Made by a program: the position numbers and the translations under genes. A stretch of DNA of 64,000 nucleotides from Theropithecus gelada (lineage: Eukaryota; Chordata; Mammalia; Primates; Cercopithecidae). Of this stretch, positions 11,258-24,796 are shown one piece after another. How positions within the stretch are numbered: position 1 is the first letter of the stretch; the number at the start of each line of letters is the position of its first letter. The stretch is taken from the NCBI RefSeq assembly GCF_003255815.1, contig NC_037669.1:131115307-131179306 (forward strand). Reading direction: 5' to 3'. The notes under the pieces are model-generated. The model had not been told where the DNA came from, did no database searches, and saw only the letters and a list, made by a program, of their open reading frames with translations.

Positions 11258-11560
11258 GGACCAGACGTCTGCCCATGTTCCGAGGACCCATTTAAGCCCT
11301 GGGAGTCCAAGGCAATATAGTGTTGCAGGGGAGAGGGCACTGGGGGGAGAAAGTTGGGGAAGGAACCCCAACAATGGGTGACATCAAATACCTCACCAGC
11401 AAGCAGGGCTCAAAAACTGATTTAAGTAATAAAAAGAAAACAAAATGTTTTATTGAGCCCAGGTTTCATAGAGCAATTCACATACCTACTTGCTTATTAA
11501 CTTCCTAATGCAAAACAGAAATAAGCAGGTATATGACATTTTGATGTAGCTTTTTTTCTG

Positions 11561-12784
11561 AAAGGGGGATATTTTTCTACAGTCTAAAACAAACTATTAA
11601 GCTTTCTTAGCTTTTGTACACATGACAAGTAACACAATATTTGCAACAGATATCCTGTCTCACTCCGAGAGCCTTCCTCCATCCGTGAGCCTGCCAGGCA
11701 CTGTAAGGCAGCACGAGGGCGACCCCCGCACCTGCTGATGATGCCTGCTGGCTATTAAGAAAAATTTTTGTGTGCCTTTTATATTTAAGACAACACTGTC
11801 AAAATGGCCACAGTCAAATATCCTATTTTGGAAGAAAGCCCAGTTCTTAAGTGGCCAAACGATGATCTCAGATAAATGAAAAAGCAGAAGAACATAGTTG
11901 TCACAGAGGCCAGAGGAGAGAAAAAAGCAGAAGGAAAAAGAATCTCTCAGAAAAGGCTTGTAGAGTAGTCAGTCTCCTGAATTGAAGACCCTTAAAATAT
12001 CTGTCTAATCCAACTCTTCATGTATTTAGCGGGCTTCACAAATTTTATTCTAAAACTAAATAATATTAATGACAATGATTTTTACTCATTCACATAAAAA
12101 GGATTTCAAAGCCATTATCCCAGTCTGAGGAGATTTCATGAGCTTTTTCATTAACCATTCCAGTGTTAAATAACCCTTCTCTTTAATCTGTTTTATTCCT
12201 GGTACTGTACTTTAAATCTGGTCTTCTATTCATTTGTATGTATCATTGTACTTCCAAGTCTAATAACTTGAACACGGCATTTTTAACTTTAATGTTATTG
12301 CCCAGTGTTATTTACTGCCATCTAATTTTTTATCATTAGCAAAGTTGTCAGTAATGAGCTTTTTCTCTTTTCTGGATTTAAATTATTCCAGGCAAGAGTA
12401 TTTTATTAGTTACTAGATCCATGAAACAACATGCTTCTGATTGTTCTCCTTCAGCCAAATCAATGGTGAACTATTAATGGTTCTTAAAGTATCATTTTCA
12501 AAAGTATTTTTTTATTATAGAAATATAGCATACTCAATTTTTTACTATGGATATTTTTATACCAAATAAGAACTCTTAAGGAAAAACACAATCCATAATT
12601 TCTTTATTATGTTAGAATACCTATGCATAGTTTAATTTGTCAGACTCAGTTTTATTTTTCACAGCTTAAAGACTCTAACTTACATGATGGTTTCTAATAG
12701 AAATTTCCAAACAGATTAGAGTGTAAATTTTCCAAAGGTTTTACCATGCTGCTTTTCCAAAGTACTATGCAGAAAAATCTTGGT
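11561..12784. other. Unique stretch with a small CpG-bearing patch
   Basis: Most of it is AT-rich with nothing recognised. A patch at 11660-11745 has several CpGs and an E-box (CACCTG) in an otherwise CpG-poor window. Confidence 0.5.
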
Positions 12785-12990
12785 TTCTCAGAAGTTATTC
12801 TGGATTTATTCAACATTCATTCAACCATTCCTTTATTTAAGAATTATGTATCACCTCTCTACCATGTGCCACGTACGACTGTCCTAAGTGCTAGGCTTAT
12901 ATAACCATGGATAAGACAAGGTTCTTGCCCTCAAATAGCTTTCTGTCTCATAGGAAAGATGAGCAAATAAACAGGTAATCACCATACGGG
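12785..12990 (-). repeat. L2-like fragment
   Basis: 'caacattcattcaaccattcctttatttaag...taccatgtgcc...gttcttgccctcaaatagc' follows the common reverse L2 3' region consensus. It is diverged. Confidence 0.5.
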
Positions 12991-14756
12991 GTTGTTAGTG
13001 CCATGATAGTATAAGCAAAGGGAGTTCAAAGGAAGGGCAGCTCAACCAGTTTTTCCCAGAGAAAATTCCATCAGTGGGTGAGTCCTGCAAGTGAGGATTC
13101 GCGTGCAAGTGTGCATGTGCAGCTGGGGAGAGGGAAGGCACAAAGGCATTAGGGCAAGGAACAGGAGAAAGTTTTCCAGATGGTCAAGGCGCTTAATCTT
13201 GACCCATAATTGTTTTGTTTATCATTTTGGTTTGAAATCTCTCTAGAATTTTATTACAAACAAAGAACAAAAGGAATATTAATCACAATGTAAAGACTTT
13301 ATAACTCATGGGCCATCATATTGTTGGCGTACCCTATGACACAGGGATGCCATTAAGGTCCACTGGGCTTTGCCATATGTGTCCTAAACTGTCCTAAATT
13401 GGCCTTCCTTTGAAATCATGTTTTTTTTTTTTTAATATGATTCTCTCCTTCTCTAGTCTGCTATCAGTGTTTATGCATATAGGAGTCCCTTTTTACCACC
13501 ACCTCCCCCCAACTCCCACCTTTTTTGCTTTTAATAGCTGTGGACTTGGGAAATAAATAACCAGGCTTATGAAAACCATGCCTAATATAAGAATACATAA
13601 GCTCTGAGTGATATTGGAGGAATTCTGCTGTGCCTGAACCATGTGAGATATGAGATACAATATCTATGTTAGTCCTCCAGAGATCACTTTGCTTACTGTA
13701 CACTGATGTGTTATATTCAAGATAATTAAGGCCAGAAATGCAAGTCCTGGAAAGTCAACAATTTCTAAAAGTTGAAACACTTTCACTGACCTTTCCCTCT
13801 ATAGTTTACATAATAAAGTAAGTTTTGAATCTATATAACTAGCTAGAATAGGATACTTATAATGCTAGTAGATTGAGAGATTTCTTTAATAACTTTAAGC
13901 AGTAGTGGAATTCTGAGACCAAATTTGTCCCACTAATTCATGTGCAGAATGCTTACTCAATGTCATTGAACCAAATACTATCATGTAAGCTTCTAGGTCA
14001 ATAAGGGCAGAAGATAAATTACGTGAAGTTGTGAAAGACCAGAAGCAAATAGCATAAGAAGCATTCAAGAATCCTAATTCCCTCTCTTGTCCTCCAGCAC
14101 TTGTTCTCTGAGCTCTTGAGAGTAGTGCCTGTGTTCTTCCCCAGGAAGTTTAGCTTGGAACAATGTACAAAATAGCATAAAAAATAGCTGATGAGCAAGT
14201 GTTTATATAGTTTAAAAATTAAAGTCACTGGCAGAAAAAGAGTTTGATGTTTTGTTTCTAAGTTACTTTTAAATTGGTGGTGATCAGATTCATTTTCTTT
14301 CCTATTTGGAGGGCCTGACTCCACCAATAAGCTCCATGGTCTTAATCATGCACGTATTCAACCCAAATGCCTTTCTGATACCTAGAAATGGAATAAGAAG
14401 CATATGGAGGAAAAAGCAGTAACTTAACTTAGAAACATATGTTTCTCAAAGGGGTTGCCAGAAAAAAAAAACCAGAATATAAAACTGGCACTCATCTAGC
14501 AGCTATCTTAAAAAAAATTTTTTTTAAAGTAGATTGCAGAGTGTACTGGAAGAAGAAATATGTAGGCAGGCATCTTTTTTGAAATCTGAGATCATGCAAG
14601 TTGAAGATAACAAAAAGAATATTTTTATCTATATTTTTCTATTATCCTCAAATGAGCTATATCATAGCAGATGTGTTACATTTTAGCATCTGGACCATTA
14701 TTTTTATTTCAGTAATGCATTGAAAGCACTATCATGGCAAAATTTTTAATAATTTC
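12991..14756. other. Unique non-coding stretch
   Basis: Nothing recognised apart from a T-run at about 13422-13433. The 102-codon reverse frame at 14019-14327 has no recognisable domain. Confidence 0.5.
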
Positions 14757-15692
14757 TAGTGGTCAAAAATTATATCTAGGATATATAAGAGCTCCTTCAA
14801 CTCAATACTAAGAAGTCAAACAATGCAGTAAAAAAAAAAAAAAAATCAAAGATTTGAACAGATACTTCAAAAAAATGCATGTATGAATGGCCACCAAGCA
14901 CATTAGTAGTCATCAGGGAAATGAAAAATAAAACACAATGATATACCACTATGCACCTATTAGAATGACTAAAATTAAAAAGAATGTCTAGGCCAAGTGT
15001 TGGCAAAGATGTGGAAGAACTTGAACTTTCATACACTACTGGTAAGAATAAAAAAAAATGATACAACCATTTTGGAAAACAGTTTGTCAGTTTGTTATAA
15101 AGGTAAACATATACTTAACATACAACTTAGCAATCCCACTCCTGTTCGCCGGAGAAAAATGAAAAAATGAAAGACGTACATATTTGAGTACTCAAAATAT
15201 GTGTATCTTTAATTAACAGTAGTCAAAAACTGGAAATTAATGGTAGTCAAAAAACTGGAAACAACCCAAATGTCCATCAATAGCTGAATGAATACACAAA
15301 TTGTAGTATATTCAATGGAATACTAGTCAGAAATGAAAAGGAATGAATTACTGACATAAAAAACGACATGGATGAATCTCAAAAACATTATGCTGAATCC
15401 CCAAAACACCAGATATGAGTACATATTATACAATTTCATTAATATGAAATCCTAGAGAAGACAAATTTATATCTATAATGACAGAGGGCAGTGATTGCCT
15501 GGGGCCAAGGATCAGGGTAGAGAATGACTGGGAAGGGGCACAAGGAACATTCTGGAGTAATGAAGTCTAGATCTCGATTGTGGCGGTATTTATACAGCTA
15601 TATACATTTATCAAAACTCACTGAAATGTACTTAAAATGGGTTTGTTTTACTGCAGATAAATTATACCTCAATAAAGTTGATTTTAAAAAGT
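14757..15692 (+). mobile_element. Old L1 (L1M type) 3' end: ORF2 C-terminal part plus 3' UTR
   Basis: The sense strand carries the decayed end of L1 ORF2 ('gccaccaagcacattagtag', 'atataccactatgcacctattagaatg', 'aacaacccaaatgtccatcaatagctgaatg', 'atacagctatatac') and an A-rich 3' UTR ending near 'tcaataaagttgatttt'. It is 5'-truncated and has many stops. An imperfect 30-bp tandem duplication sits at about 15217-15265. Confidence 0.85.
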
Positions 15693-18442
15693 AGTTTCAT
15701 GCTAACAAAACTAAAAAATAGTGAAATCAGATTTTCTTCGACCTCTGACATCAGGGTTCACTGTCTACTCCAAGGTGGGCTAGATTTCCTGCTCGTTGCC
15801 CAGAAAAAGAATTTACCTATTTTGTGACTTCATAATCTAACTTTTTGTTCATTATCTCCTTCAAAACCCATTAATCCAATTCTTCTAGCTGTTGGAAGGC
15901 CTAAAACTCTCTGAGCTATTACTTGAGCCTCTGTTCTTCTTCCTTTTAATCATGGCCCCTGGAACACCTCATCTATTTCCAAAAATTCATATACCATCTT
16001 CATGGTTTTTGTCCACAGGGTGTCCCATTAAGCATCTCATCTATCCCATGAAAACCTGTTTCATATTCAACTTACCCCATCACAGTATGCAATGCCACCA
16101 AATAAACATCTCAAAGTGGTTATCAAATGCAACTTTTACAAAAGAAAGCTTAGGGTTATCTACACCACTCTTCATCACTTCCTACAGACATTCTGTTTCC
16201 AAAGTCTCCCCCTTTCTTCACTGGAGGACCTCCCATTACACTGTAAAATCTTTGCGGAAGGAGCATTTATTTTTCAGCATTTTAATCCTCACAGTAACTA
16301 TAGCAATGCTCTAAACTTCACAATTTCTTAATAACATCAAGTAAATTAGTACATACCTAAAACTACCAATGAATCTGCTATAATTACCGCTTCTTCATCA
16401 TTTCTACACGACACACTTCAATCTGAGCTCATAACTCTTTTGCATGGATATTCACACTCTAATAGAAGGTCCTAGGGGACCCAGATAAGTCAATTGCTAG
16501 AATTGGTAGCATTTCAGACCTTAGTAAAAGACAGGAAGACCTCTTAGTATCTTTATCCCTGCTTTTAAGGGTTTGCTCTCCCAATACACAATCCTATTAA
16601 CAGAAGGCAGGTCCATGGTTGTATGGAGAGTACATACCCTGGCAGGGGCTTTACTCTGTGGATGCCACGATTTATTCCTCTGTGATTAACAGGCAGTTAG
16701 ATGTGATAATATACAGGGAAGCCCTTTGAAATGCAACACTAACAGATATAAAAGATTATTTCCTAACCTATAGCAGGTGGGAGGCATGAATTTGCTCAGA
16801 GATGGCAAAGAGATCCCTGTTTGTATTTGCCTCAAGTACAGCTTCAGGAAAAGCTCACAGAAAGGTTTTCCCTGGGCCCACGATGGAGCTTGCAGATTAC
16901 ATACCCTAGATGATCTCTAAATTACCATTCAGCTTTCAGGTACGATTCTAACCTCATCAAAACCACACATTTTATGGCTTTGCACACACCATTATCCACA
17001 TTATTCAGGTCTTCCCAAGCCTTTCAAATCCTAACTCTCCTTTCTCACTACTTCTAATGTAACACAGATTAATCTCACAAATTGAGTAGCCTTTTCTACC
17101 AGCTTCTCTGTTTTCCCTCTTGAATGCAGAGAAACAAACTAATCTCAGGGTTCAACACTCCTCCTCCATCACTCCGAGCAGCAGAAGAATTAGCATTAGT
17201 ATGCAATCAATGCCAAATGGTCCACGTGTTAGGACGTGGGACAGTTAAAGTTGTTGGGTCCACTCTGTGTGCTCCTTTTGGATTCCTCTATTTGAATCAC
17301 TAGAAGTTACTGGTCCTCCTTTGAATTGCCTCTTCCCATATGTGAAAAGGCTGTGTCTTGCTTGGCAGAACTCCTGTCTTGTGAGGGCCTAGGCTAGAAG
17401 GCAATGCTAGTATACTCTCTTTTTCTCCCCCTGGGGTTTATTTTTCTCATTGCATAGGAATGGCAAGAATCCAAGAAAAAAAACTAGCCCTTATTAAAAG
17501 GAGCCCAGGCAGACTTCTTTTAGTCTAAGTCATAGACCAGAAGGATAAAGCGAATACCCATTCACAAGTGGTTGAGGCCAACCCACCAGACCTCTAGCTT
17601 CCATGGAAGGCTCTGGGGTCAAAGCCCAGCACAAGGAGGAAGGTGCATTTGCTAAGAAGGTCTGCTCTGCAGAACTCTCTGCAGAACCTATGGCAGTGCT
17701 AGATAGCTATGGTTGAGGTTTGGTGACCTGTCTGGCTACCCCTCAAAATCTCCATCAGAGATACATAACATACAACCTCACCCTAAATCTCATTACTCTG
17801 ACAGTGACATACACTTCTCCAAGAACACACTTAACATTAACCTTTATTCAGATTTCTTACTTCTATTTGGCCAAACATAAGAGATCCAAAGGATAAGACT
17901 GTTAATATCAAAATAGTATACTTGTGGTAGGAAAATACCAATGAAAATCCCAGTTATTTATGAAGCTATGCATATCTCTGATACCTAAAGCACCACACAT
18001 GAAAACTAACTCTTTCCTCATTACAGGTGACTGGATGCTAACCTATCTTGTTTGGTCAAGCTCTTTAATCTCCAAATGAGGTATAAAAGTACCATAATGT
18101 TAAAGTAATTTATACAGTAAGAGAAGTTCAAACTTCAGTTCCGGAATCCCCAAGTTCAAGAAATAGCTTGAATTTCCAAAAGAAATTGCTTACCATGGTG
18201 CATACCATCTTGATTACCTGTGGCAGCCTGCAACCAAGGTGCAACATTTAAAAATAGTTATTTCAATTTCTCTCAATAAACAAAAGCACAACTAAAAGAA
18301 ACAATAAGAACTTATTTACCAAATATAATTGTTAGGAAACCTTTTAAATACATGTACACAAAAATAAATAAATTAGATTTAGGAAATAACTGGGTTTAAA
18401 ATGGAAAAGAAAATAAAAGCCATGGAATTAAACTGAAAGCTT
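15693..18442. other. Unique non-coding stretch
   Basis: No repeat or gene recognised with confidence. A 140-codon forward frame at 15892-16314 opens with a non-ATG codon and has no recognisable domain, so I treat it as chance. Confidence 0.5.
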
Positions 18443-18823
18443 GAAAGTTTCAGGCTCTGGCCAGGCGCGGTAGCTCACGCCTGTAATCCCAACACTTTGG
18501 GAGGCCAAGGTGGGCTGATCACTTGAGGCCAGAAGTTCATTTGAGGCTGGCCAACATGGCAAAACCCCATCTCCACTAAAAATACAAAAATTAGCCAGGT
18601 GTGGTGGCGCATGCCTTATTCCCAGCTACTGGGGAAGTTGAGCATGACAATCACCTGAACCTAGGAGGCGAAGTTTGCAGTGAGCCAAGATTGCACCACT
18701 GCACTCCAGACTGGGTGACCAGTGAGACTCTGTCAAAAAGGGGAGGGGAAGGAAGGGGAAGGGGAAGGGAAAGGGAAAAGAGAAAGAGAAGGGGAAGGGG
18801 AGGGAAAGAAATTTTCAAGTTCT
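18443..18823 (+). mobile_element. AluS-type element with purine-rich tail
   Basis: Alu body from 18459 ('ggccaggcgcggtagctcacgcc') to about 18734, with a GGGGAA-type tail to 18807. An imperfect 16-bp target duplication (gaaagtttcaggctct and gaaattttcaagttct) lies at 18443-18458 and 18808-18823. Confidence 0.92.
18735..18810. repeat. (GGGGAA)n-like purine tract
   Basis: G/A-only tail of the preceding Alu, apparently expanded from its A-tail. It encodes the spurious basic and acidic low-complexity frames at 18601-18934. Confidence 0.9.
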
Positions 18824-19429
18824 GAATATATTTCAAGATTGAGAAGTCATCATAGTAAGCATCATTGTTCTTCCGACATGCTTAAACAGAACAGCCAGGC
18901 CCTTCTTTCACTTGTGACTTCAAAGAGTAAATAGTTAATATTCATGACAAGATCTATCATGACAAAAAATAAATACTTCAGCCACAACCCCTTCCTTTCT
19001 CCCAGGATTAAGGGGTATTAACTAGGTCAGTACATCACCTTCACATTTTTCACAAACCCAGAGCAACTTCTACAAACTCTGAAGACTCCCTCAACCCACC
19101 CACATGGGCAGAATTTAAAGCTCCTGGGGGAAAAAGAAAGGACTAATTTACAAGTTGCTATAAACATAGTTCTTAATGTCGCATTGTTCTAAAATCTTCT
19201 AAAAACTCCCCAACTCCTTGGCTTCTATGACAACTGCAGTTCCCTGATTTTCCTCTTAGTTCTTTGATTTCTTCTTCTCAGTCTTTTTAAATGGACTTTT
19301 GTCCAACCTCTCTGTAGGCAGTTCTCTGTTTGGCCCTTTTTTCATGCTAAACTCCCTCCTTGAGAGAGGGCTTGCTTACTTTCATGGCTTTAAAAAGATA
19401 AAACTATCTTCAGGCTTATGTTTCCAGAT

Positions 19430-20390
19430 TTCTATCCTGAACCCAGGCAACTCCTGAGCTCCAGACAAAATTTCCAGTGGATCAAAATGGACATCTACAT
19501 TAGACCAGTGCTAATATCTCAAACGTAGTGAGTCTAAAATTGAATTTGTTAACTTTTTTCCAGAGCCAGCTCTTTCTTTTCCATTGTCTCTTAGGTAACA
19601 GCTTCACCTTCTACCAATTACTCCAAACAGAAATCAAGAAACCTCCATGTCTATCATCAGCACGTATGATGTTTTATACCTATGTTCTCCATTTCCTTTC
19701 CATGCCATGGCCTTCAGGCAAATCCTCTCCCTCCTTCATGCAAATTCCTCCTCACTCCTCCTACACTATCACCAAAAGCCTCTCTGCCCCATTCTCTTCC
19801 ATCTTGAGCTGATCCCTTACCTTACTATTATTTATCTCCTCTTCACAAAAAAGTTTTTAAGGTCTATGTAGAAAATGTAAAATTATTAACAAAGCACTCA
19901 GGACCTTGACAATCTAGCCCTGTTTGTTCTCTCTTGGCAGCCTAATCTTCTACCATGTTTCTGAATACCCTTCACTCTTGCCACTGCTTGTATATGTTGT
20001 TCACCAAGGTTCGGCCTTGAACAATTCTTACCCCACCTTCATATTTGTATTTTTATTCAGTTGTGCCTTATTCATGCCATTCCCTGAGCTCAAAATGAAT
20101 TCCCCCGTCCTCTACCATAATTGTATTCACCACTCAAGCTTTAGCTGAAACACTAGCCTCTCTGAAATCACTCTCTGCACTGCTATACTATTGCCTGTCC
20201 CTATAAGACAGTATTTATGGGACACTACTCATCATTACAGTTAGTTGTTTATGCACTTAAATACCCTACTTAGTGATAAACTGTTCCAGAGCAAAGACTC
20301 TGTCTTGGTAATCACCATATGCCTATACTATTTATCTCTGTGTGTTCACATTAAGTGGACAGGCTTCCATAAATATTTGGTGAAAAAATC
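19430..20390 (+). mobile_element. L2 LINE, forward
   Basis: It follows the L2 3' portion in order: 'ctcaaacgtagtgagtctaaaattgaa' near 19518, 'cttacctt' block, 'gaccttgacaatctagccctg' near 19909, 'gccattccctgagctc' near 20076, 'gctttagctgaaacactagcctctctgaaatca', and the 3' end 'cttccataaatatttggtgaa' near 20364. No intact reading frame remains. Confidence 0.75.
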
Positions 20391-20939
20391 TCATCAGTCA
20401 TCTTTGCTTCTGTGTTACAGTATCTGTTTCTAAATGTAACATATACTTTAAAAAAAAGAAAGTAGTAATAAGTAGACTACATACAGTCTCAAATTCTTTC
20501 AAGCAGACTTTTTCTCCAAGTTTATGAGTATTTATAAAACAAGGCTCCAAGAAACTGATAAACAACTATTCAGCAAAAATTATTTGTGTGAACAACACCG
20601 TATTTAGTTTTTATAGTTCCAAATGTAACGAAGATGCATATTCCTTCTTGGTAGGCCATTTTAAAGTCAAACTTCCACAATAAAAGCACTCTTACACCAT
20701 GCATTTGATAATAAATAAAACATAATATAAACATAGCCTACTACTTAAAAAAGAAAACCAACAACAAAGTCTCTTGAAGACTTGATTGTAACCATTATGG
20801 GGTCATTCGAGTACAAAGACTAACAAAAACTCAAAACTTTTAAAGTTAGACAGTGGATACATTCAAATAGGCTAATATCCAAACACAGACAATACAAAGA
20901 ATTAAAAAAACTTCTTTCTTTGCTGAATATGCTCCTTTT
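20391..20939. other. Unique AT-rich stretch
   Basis: Nothing recognised. Confidence 0.5.
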
Positions 20940-21345
20940 GCCCCCTTCAGAATCATTCTCTCCCCTTCTCTTCTCTGCTACACTCTGCCCGGAGAGGCTG
21001 ACCTGCATGGCCTGCATCAACGGGGCTCCCTTACCTTCTGGATTCTTGTAGGTTTGGCTAAGGGGACACAAGAGATCAGAGGGTAGGAGGAGAGCAAAGC
21101 TGGGGTATTCATCTCCTTGGATTCTTCCCTGACAGACCACAAGCCATGGCTGCATTCCTGCTCCAGCTGGGCATTCCCTCCGTCGTATGTGCAGCTCCTG
21201 CTAGTTTCCAGGAACATGATTCCCTCCTCTTGCCCTTACATGCTTGGGGTAGTGATAGTTTCCCACTGTTGCTAGCCCAGGAACACTTCATTATCCCTTT
21301 TTGATTATCTTTAACTCTGCCATGCTTTAGTATTAATTAAACATG
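20940..21345 (+). repeat. Ancient interspersed repeat, family not assigned
   Basis: Pieces such as 'gagaggctgacctgcatggcctgcatcaacggggctccctt', 'gatcagagggtaggaggagagcaaagctggggtattcatctcc' and 'actgttgctagcccaggaacacttcattatccctt' match a dispersed repeat I know from mammalian genomes, possibly an old L1 3' region. I cannot name the family safely. The three reverse open frames here are shadows. Confidence 0.5.
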
Positions 21346-21867
21346 GTGACAATACTTAAAAAGGAATTTGGCTAGAGAGTTTATGACAAAATCTCAGCAA
21401 AACACTTATATGCACAAGAGGGAAAACATTATATTGCCAAGAGAAATGAAGAAGTATACAGAAAATAAAAAATAAACTTGAGAGAAAAAGAAAAACATAT
21501 GGAGATAAGTTTTTAAAAATAATTTTATGATAAATTCCTGAACATAAATTGCATAGTTATTCTTAGTTTTGGATATGATTTGTTTTAACTACTTTCAAAA
21601 AGCTAGGTACTTCAATGAACAGAAAATATGTAGACCAGAATTAATATTAATATTGATAAGAAAGTTTTCTTTAATCTTCATCCTAAACTATTTATTTCTC
21701 ACTATATTTTTACAAAGCCCTGCTACTGTTCTACTCTTGTAGTCTGAGATATTATCTCGAACTTGTATTTCTACTGCCTTCCATATTCCATGACTTCCAT
21801 GTTCCATGGGAGCTCTGCTTTTGTTCCTTGTAAGTATGTATTATATTCTGCTTCTAAAACACATACA

Positions 21868-22745
21868 CTGGTAAGCAACCCCTAAAATAGTCCCCAATAA
21901 TCTGAGCCCCTGCTATTTATGTAATTGCTCCCTTGAATATGGGCTGGACCAAGTGACTCGCCTCTAACAAATAGAGGATGGACAAAATGATTATTCTGGA
22001 GTTACAAAAAGACTATGGCTTCCATCTTAAGTACTCTATCTTGCTCTCACATTTGCTTGTTCTAAAGGAAACCAGCTGCCATGTTGTAAGCTGCCCTATG
22101 GAAGCTTATGTGGCAAGGAACCAAGGGAGGCCCCCAGCCAACAAACAGTGAGGAATTCAGGCTCTCTGTCCAATATCCCACAAGGAATTAAATTCTGCCA
22201 ACAACCACATGAGTGAGCTTGAAAGTGAATCCATCCTGTCAAGCATTCAGATGAGCATTCAGCCACAGCCACCACCCTGACTATAACTTCATCAGAGCTA
22301 CTGAGTCAGAAGCACCAGGTAAATTGTGCCTGGGTTTTGTTTTTTTTGTTTGTTTGTTTGTTTGTTTTGTGAGACAAAGTCTCACTCTGTTTTCAGGCTG
22401 GAGTGCAGTCGCATGATCTTGGCTCACTGCAACCTCTGCCTCCCAGGTTCAAGCAATTCTCCTGCCTCAGCCTCCTAAGTAGCTGGGACTACAGGCATAC
22501 GCCACCACACCCAGCTAATTTTTGTATTTTTAGTAGAGATGGGGTTTCACCATGTTGGCCAGGATGGTCTCCAACTCTTGACTTCGTGATCCACCTACCT
22601 TGGCTTCCCAAGGTGCTGGGATTACAGGCATGAGCCACCGCACCTGGCCTGCCTGGGTTCTTAACCCACAAAAATTATTATACAAATGTTTGCTGTTTTA
22701 AGTTGCTAATTTTTAGGGTATGTTGTTATGCAGAAATAGATAACC
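21868..22745 (+). mobile_element. MaLR/ERVL-type LTR split by an Alu
   Basis: The left part (21868-22336) has 'gggctggaccaagtgactcgcctctaacaaatagag', 'agctgccatgttgtaagctgccctatgg' and 'cacatgagtgagcttg'. The right part (22660-22745) has 'cttaacccacaaaaattattatacaaatg', 'gctgttttaagttgctaa' and 'agaaatagataacctaat'. These are the body and 3' end of one LTR-like element interrupted by the reverse Alu. Confidence 0.55.
22327..22659 (-). mobile_element. AluS, reverse, with (TTTG)n tail
   Basis: Alu body at 22372-22649 with an interrupted TTTG tail from 22337. The target duplication tgcctgggtt is exact at 22327-22336 and 22650-22659, and it lies within the surrounding LTR, which is therefore older. 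Confidence 0.95.
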
Positions 22746-24203
22746 TAATATACATACTGATCCAGACACCTCACCTTGTTTTTTAAAATGGACACTCCTA
22801 TAGAAATACAATTTGTAGAATCTAATAGAAAAGCACCAAGGGAAAAATATAAAATTTTAAAGCATCAGAACACATGGTCTTTCCTAAAAAAAAAAAAAAT
22901 AATAATAATAATGTTAAGAAAGGGCAGGAAGTAGAAAGAAAACTAGCAAAAATTAGAAATTGTTCAATGAATAGAAGCCCAAAAGGAAACAATAGAAATG
23001 AAAGGCTAAAACCAACGAATAAAGGAAAACTAGGGCTAAGATTTTAAAAGGTTTAAATGAGCAATTAAAATGTAAAGCATTCAAATAAAAAGAAAAATAA
23101 TCTTAGAAAAAATGATTTTTTTAAAAAAAGTTTTTAAAAAATGTTTTGTCTAGTTCTACTTTTCCCATCAAAAATCAAATGAGAATAGGGTCAACCAATA
23201 CTAGAATTTTAAGAACAGAAAACTGTGTTAAACTAAGGAAGAGAAAGAAGTAATGAAAGATAACATAAAAAGCTAGATATATTTCAATCTGCAGATTTTT
23301 ATGACTTCCTTTTGGTATACTAAAATAAACTGCATATGTCTCTTGAAAATCACTTGTTATAATCGTTTAAAACAAAGCACTGGCAATGTATATAAATATG
23401 ATTATGATTATGATTATGACTATTAAACAAAGATAGTCCTAGACCTAAAACTTACTGATTTAAATGCAAGCTTAACTTTAATGATGGGGGTGTCACCAAA
23501 AAACTAGTTAAATAAAATATATATCTCAGAACTATTAGATGGGCATTCAAAAGACTGGAAAGCTAATATTCTGAGCTTATCAATAAATCAGTGTCAACCT
23601 GTAAGACTATAATGTTCCAAGATGAACAGGCTTCAGGTTAGAGTATAATGAGAATATAATGAGAGTATATATAATAGAGTATAATGAGAATTACCATTGG
23701 CAGAATATGCTCTTTATAATTAGATAGTCATAACAAAGTAGGGCCACAATGGGAAGAACATGTATTCAGAACGGCACTTTATATATTGGAACTGGTAGGG
23801 AAATGCAAAAATAAATTCCATATAATAAACATATAAGAGGTTAGATTAACAAATCACACAGTCAAAACTACCCTTAATATTCCTTAGAAAAGTCATGGAA
23901 ACAAAGAATGTAACATCGTTCAATGAGTCCAACTCAGCCAGTCCCTCCTCCAGTACTAGAGCAGATCTTTATTTTTCTGCTGTGAACCAAATGAATAAGT
24001 TGGATCGTATTTTACAAAATAATTTATCTTTCAACACCAAAATCACACCCAGCATGTCAAGAGGCTCACAACGTGAGACACACATGGCAACCAATATAAC
24101 TGAGGAACAGCAGGTTCACATCTCACATCTCAGGCTGGATCCAGGAATAGCATAGGGAACCACTCATATCGTGAAACATAGATTCTCATATTGTGAAAGA
24201 TAG
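22746..24203. other. AT-rich unique stretch
   Basis: A-rich sequence with an (A)n/(AAT)n run at about 22886-22912, a short (ATGATT)n run at about 23397-23420 and imperfect AGAGTATAATGAGA repeats at 23638-23690. No gene is recognised. An 86-codon frame at 23895-24155 has no recognisable domain. Confidence 0.5.
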
Positions 24204-24269
24204 TTTCTCTCTCTCTCTCTCTCTCCTTCCTTCACTCCCTCCCTCTCTTTCTCTCCCTCTCTTCCCCCA
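24204..24269. repeat. (TC)n / pyrimidine-rich tract
   Basis: TC units followed by CTTC/CCCT-rich sequence, all pyrimidine apart from single breaks. Confidence 0.9.
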
Positions 24270-24725
24270 TAATATAATGTGCATGTGATAATAAGACACT
24301 GCAATTGAACATGATAGAAGGTCTAGTTATAAGTGCAGCTATCAATAATATAGCACTGATACATTAAGAAGGCAAGTCAGTAAGAATTTGGCCCACTGGC
24401 TTGAGTTCATCCTCCCAATACAAGAGTCTACAGTCACACTCTTTACCATCTGTTCCTCTTCCACACTTGGATTATACCAAGTACTCATCTACATGGGAGA
24501 CAGACACATCAAGGGGCATAGAAACAACATTGCCCAAAAAGTCAAGAGAACTGGCTCTAGATCAGCTCTACCCTACACTAGTTGCATGAACACGAGCATG
24601 TTCCATAATTCTTCTAGGCCTCAGCTTTCTCTTTTTAGAAATACAGTATTCTAGATAGTCATGTGTCTAAGATAATTTTCAGCTCTGGATCATGGCTTTA
24701 TTTCTCCCTACATCATGTTTTGAAG

Positions 24726-24727
<2 letters not shown>

Positions 24728-24769
<42 letters not shown>
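24728..24769. repeat. (GT)n microsatellite
   Basis: About 21 uninterrupted GT units, so very likely polymorphic. Confidence 0.97.
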
Positions 24770-24771
<2 letters not shown>

Positions 24772-24796
24772 ACTGGTTCTGTGATAAATCTCTTGT

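Larger units (their letters stand above)
10751..11560. other. GC-richer unique patch
   Basis: No repeat recognised. Base composition is clearly richer in G+C than the flanks between about 10980 and 11390. It contains the ERE/AP-1 motif pair at 11231-11257. Confidence 0.55.

Noticed and set aside
15892..16314. 140-codon forward frame
   Set aside because: Its listed start is a non-ATG codon and no family is recognisable. Treated as chance.
18601..18934. Frames rich in Gly, Arg, Glu and Lys
   Set aside because: Translation of the purine-rich Alu tail.
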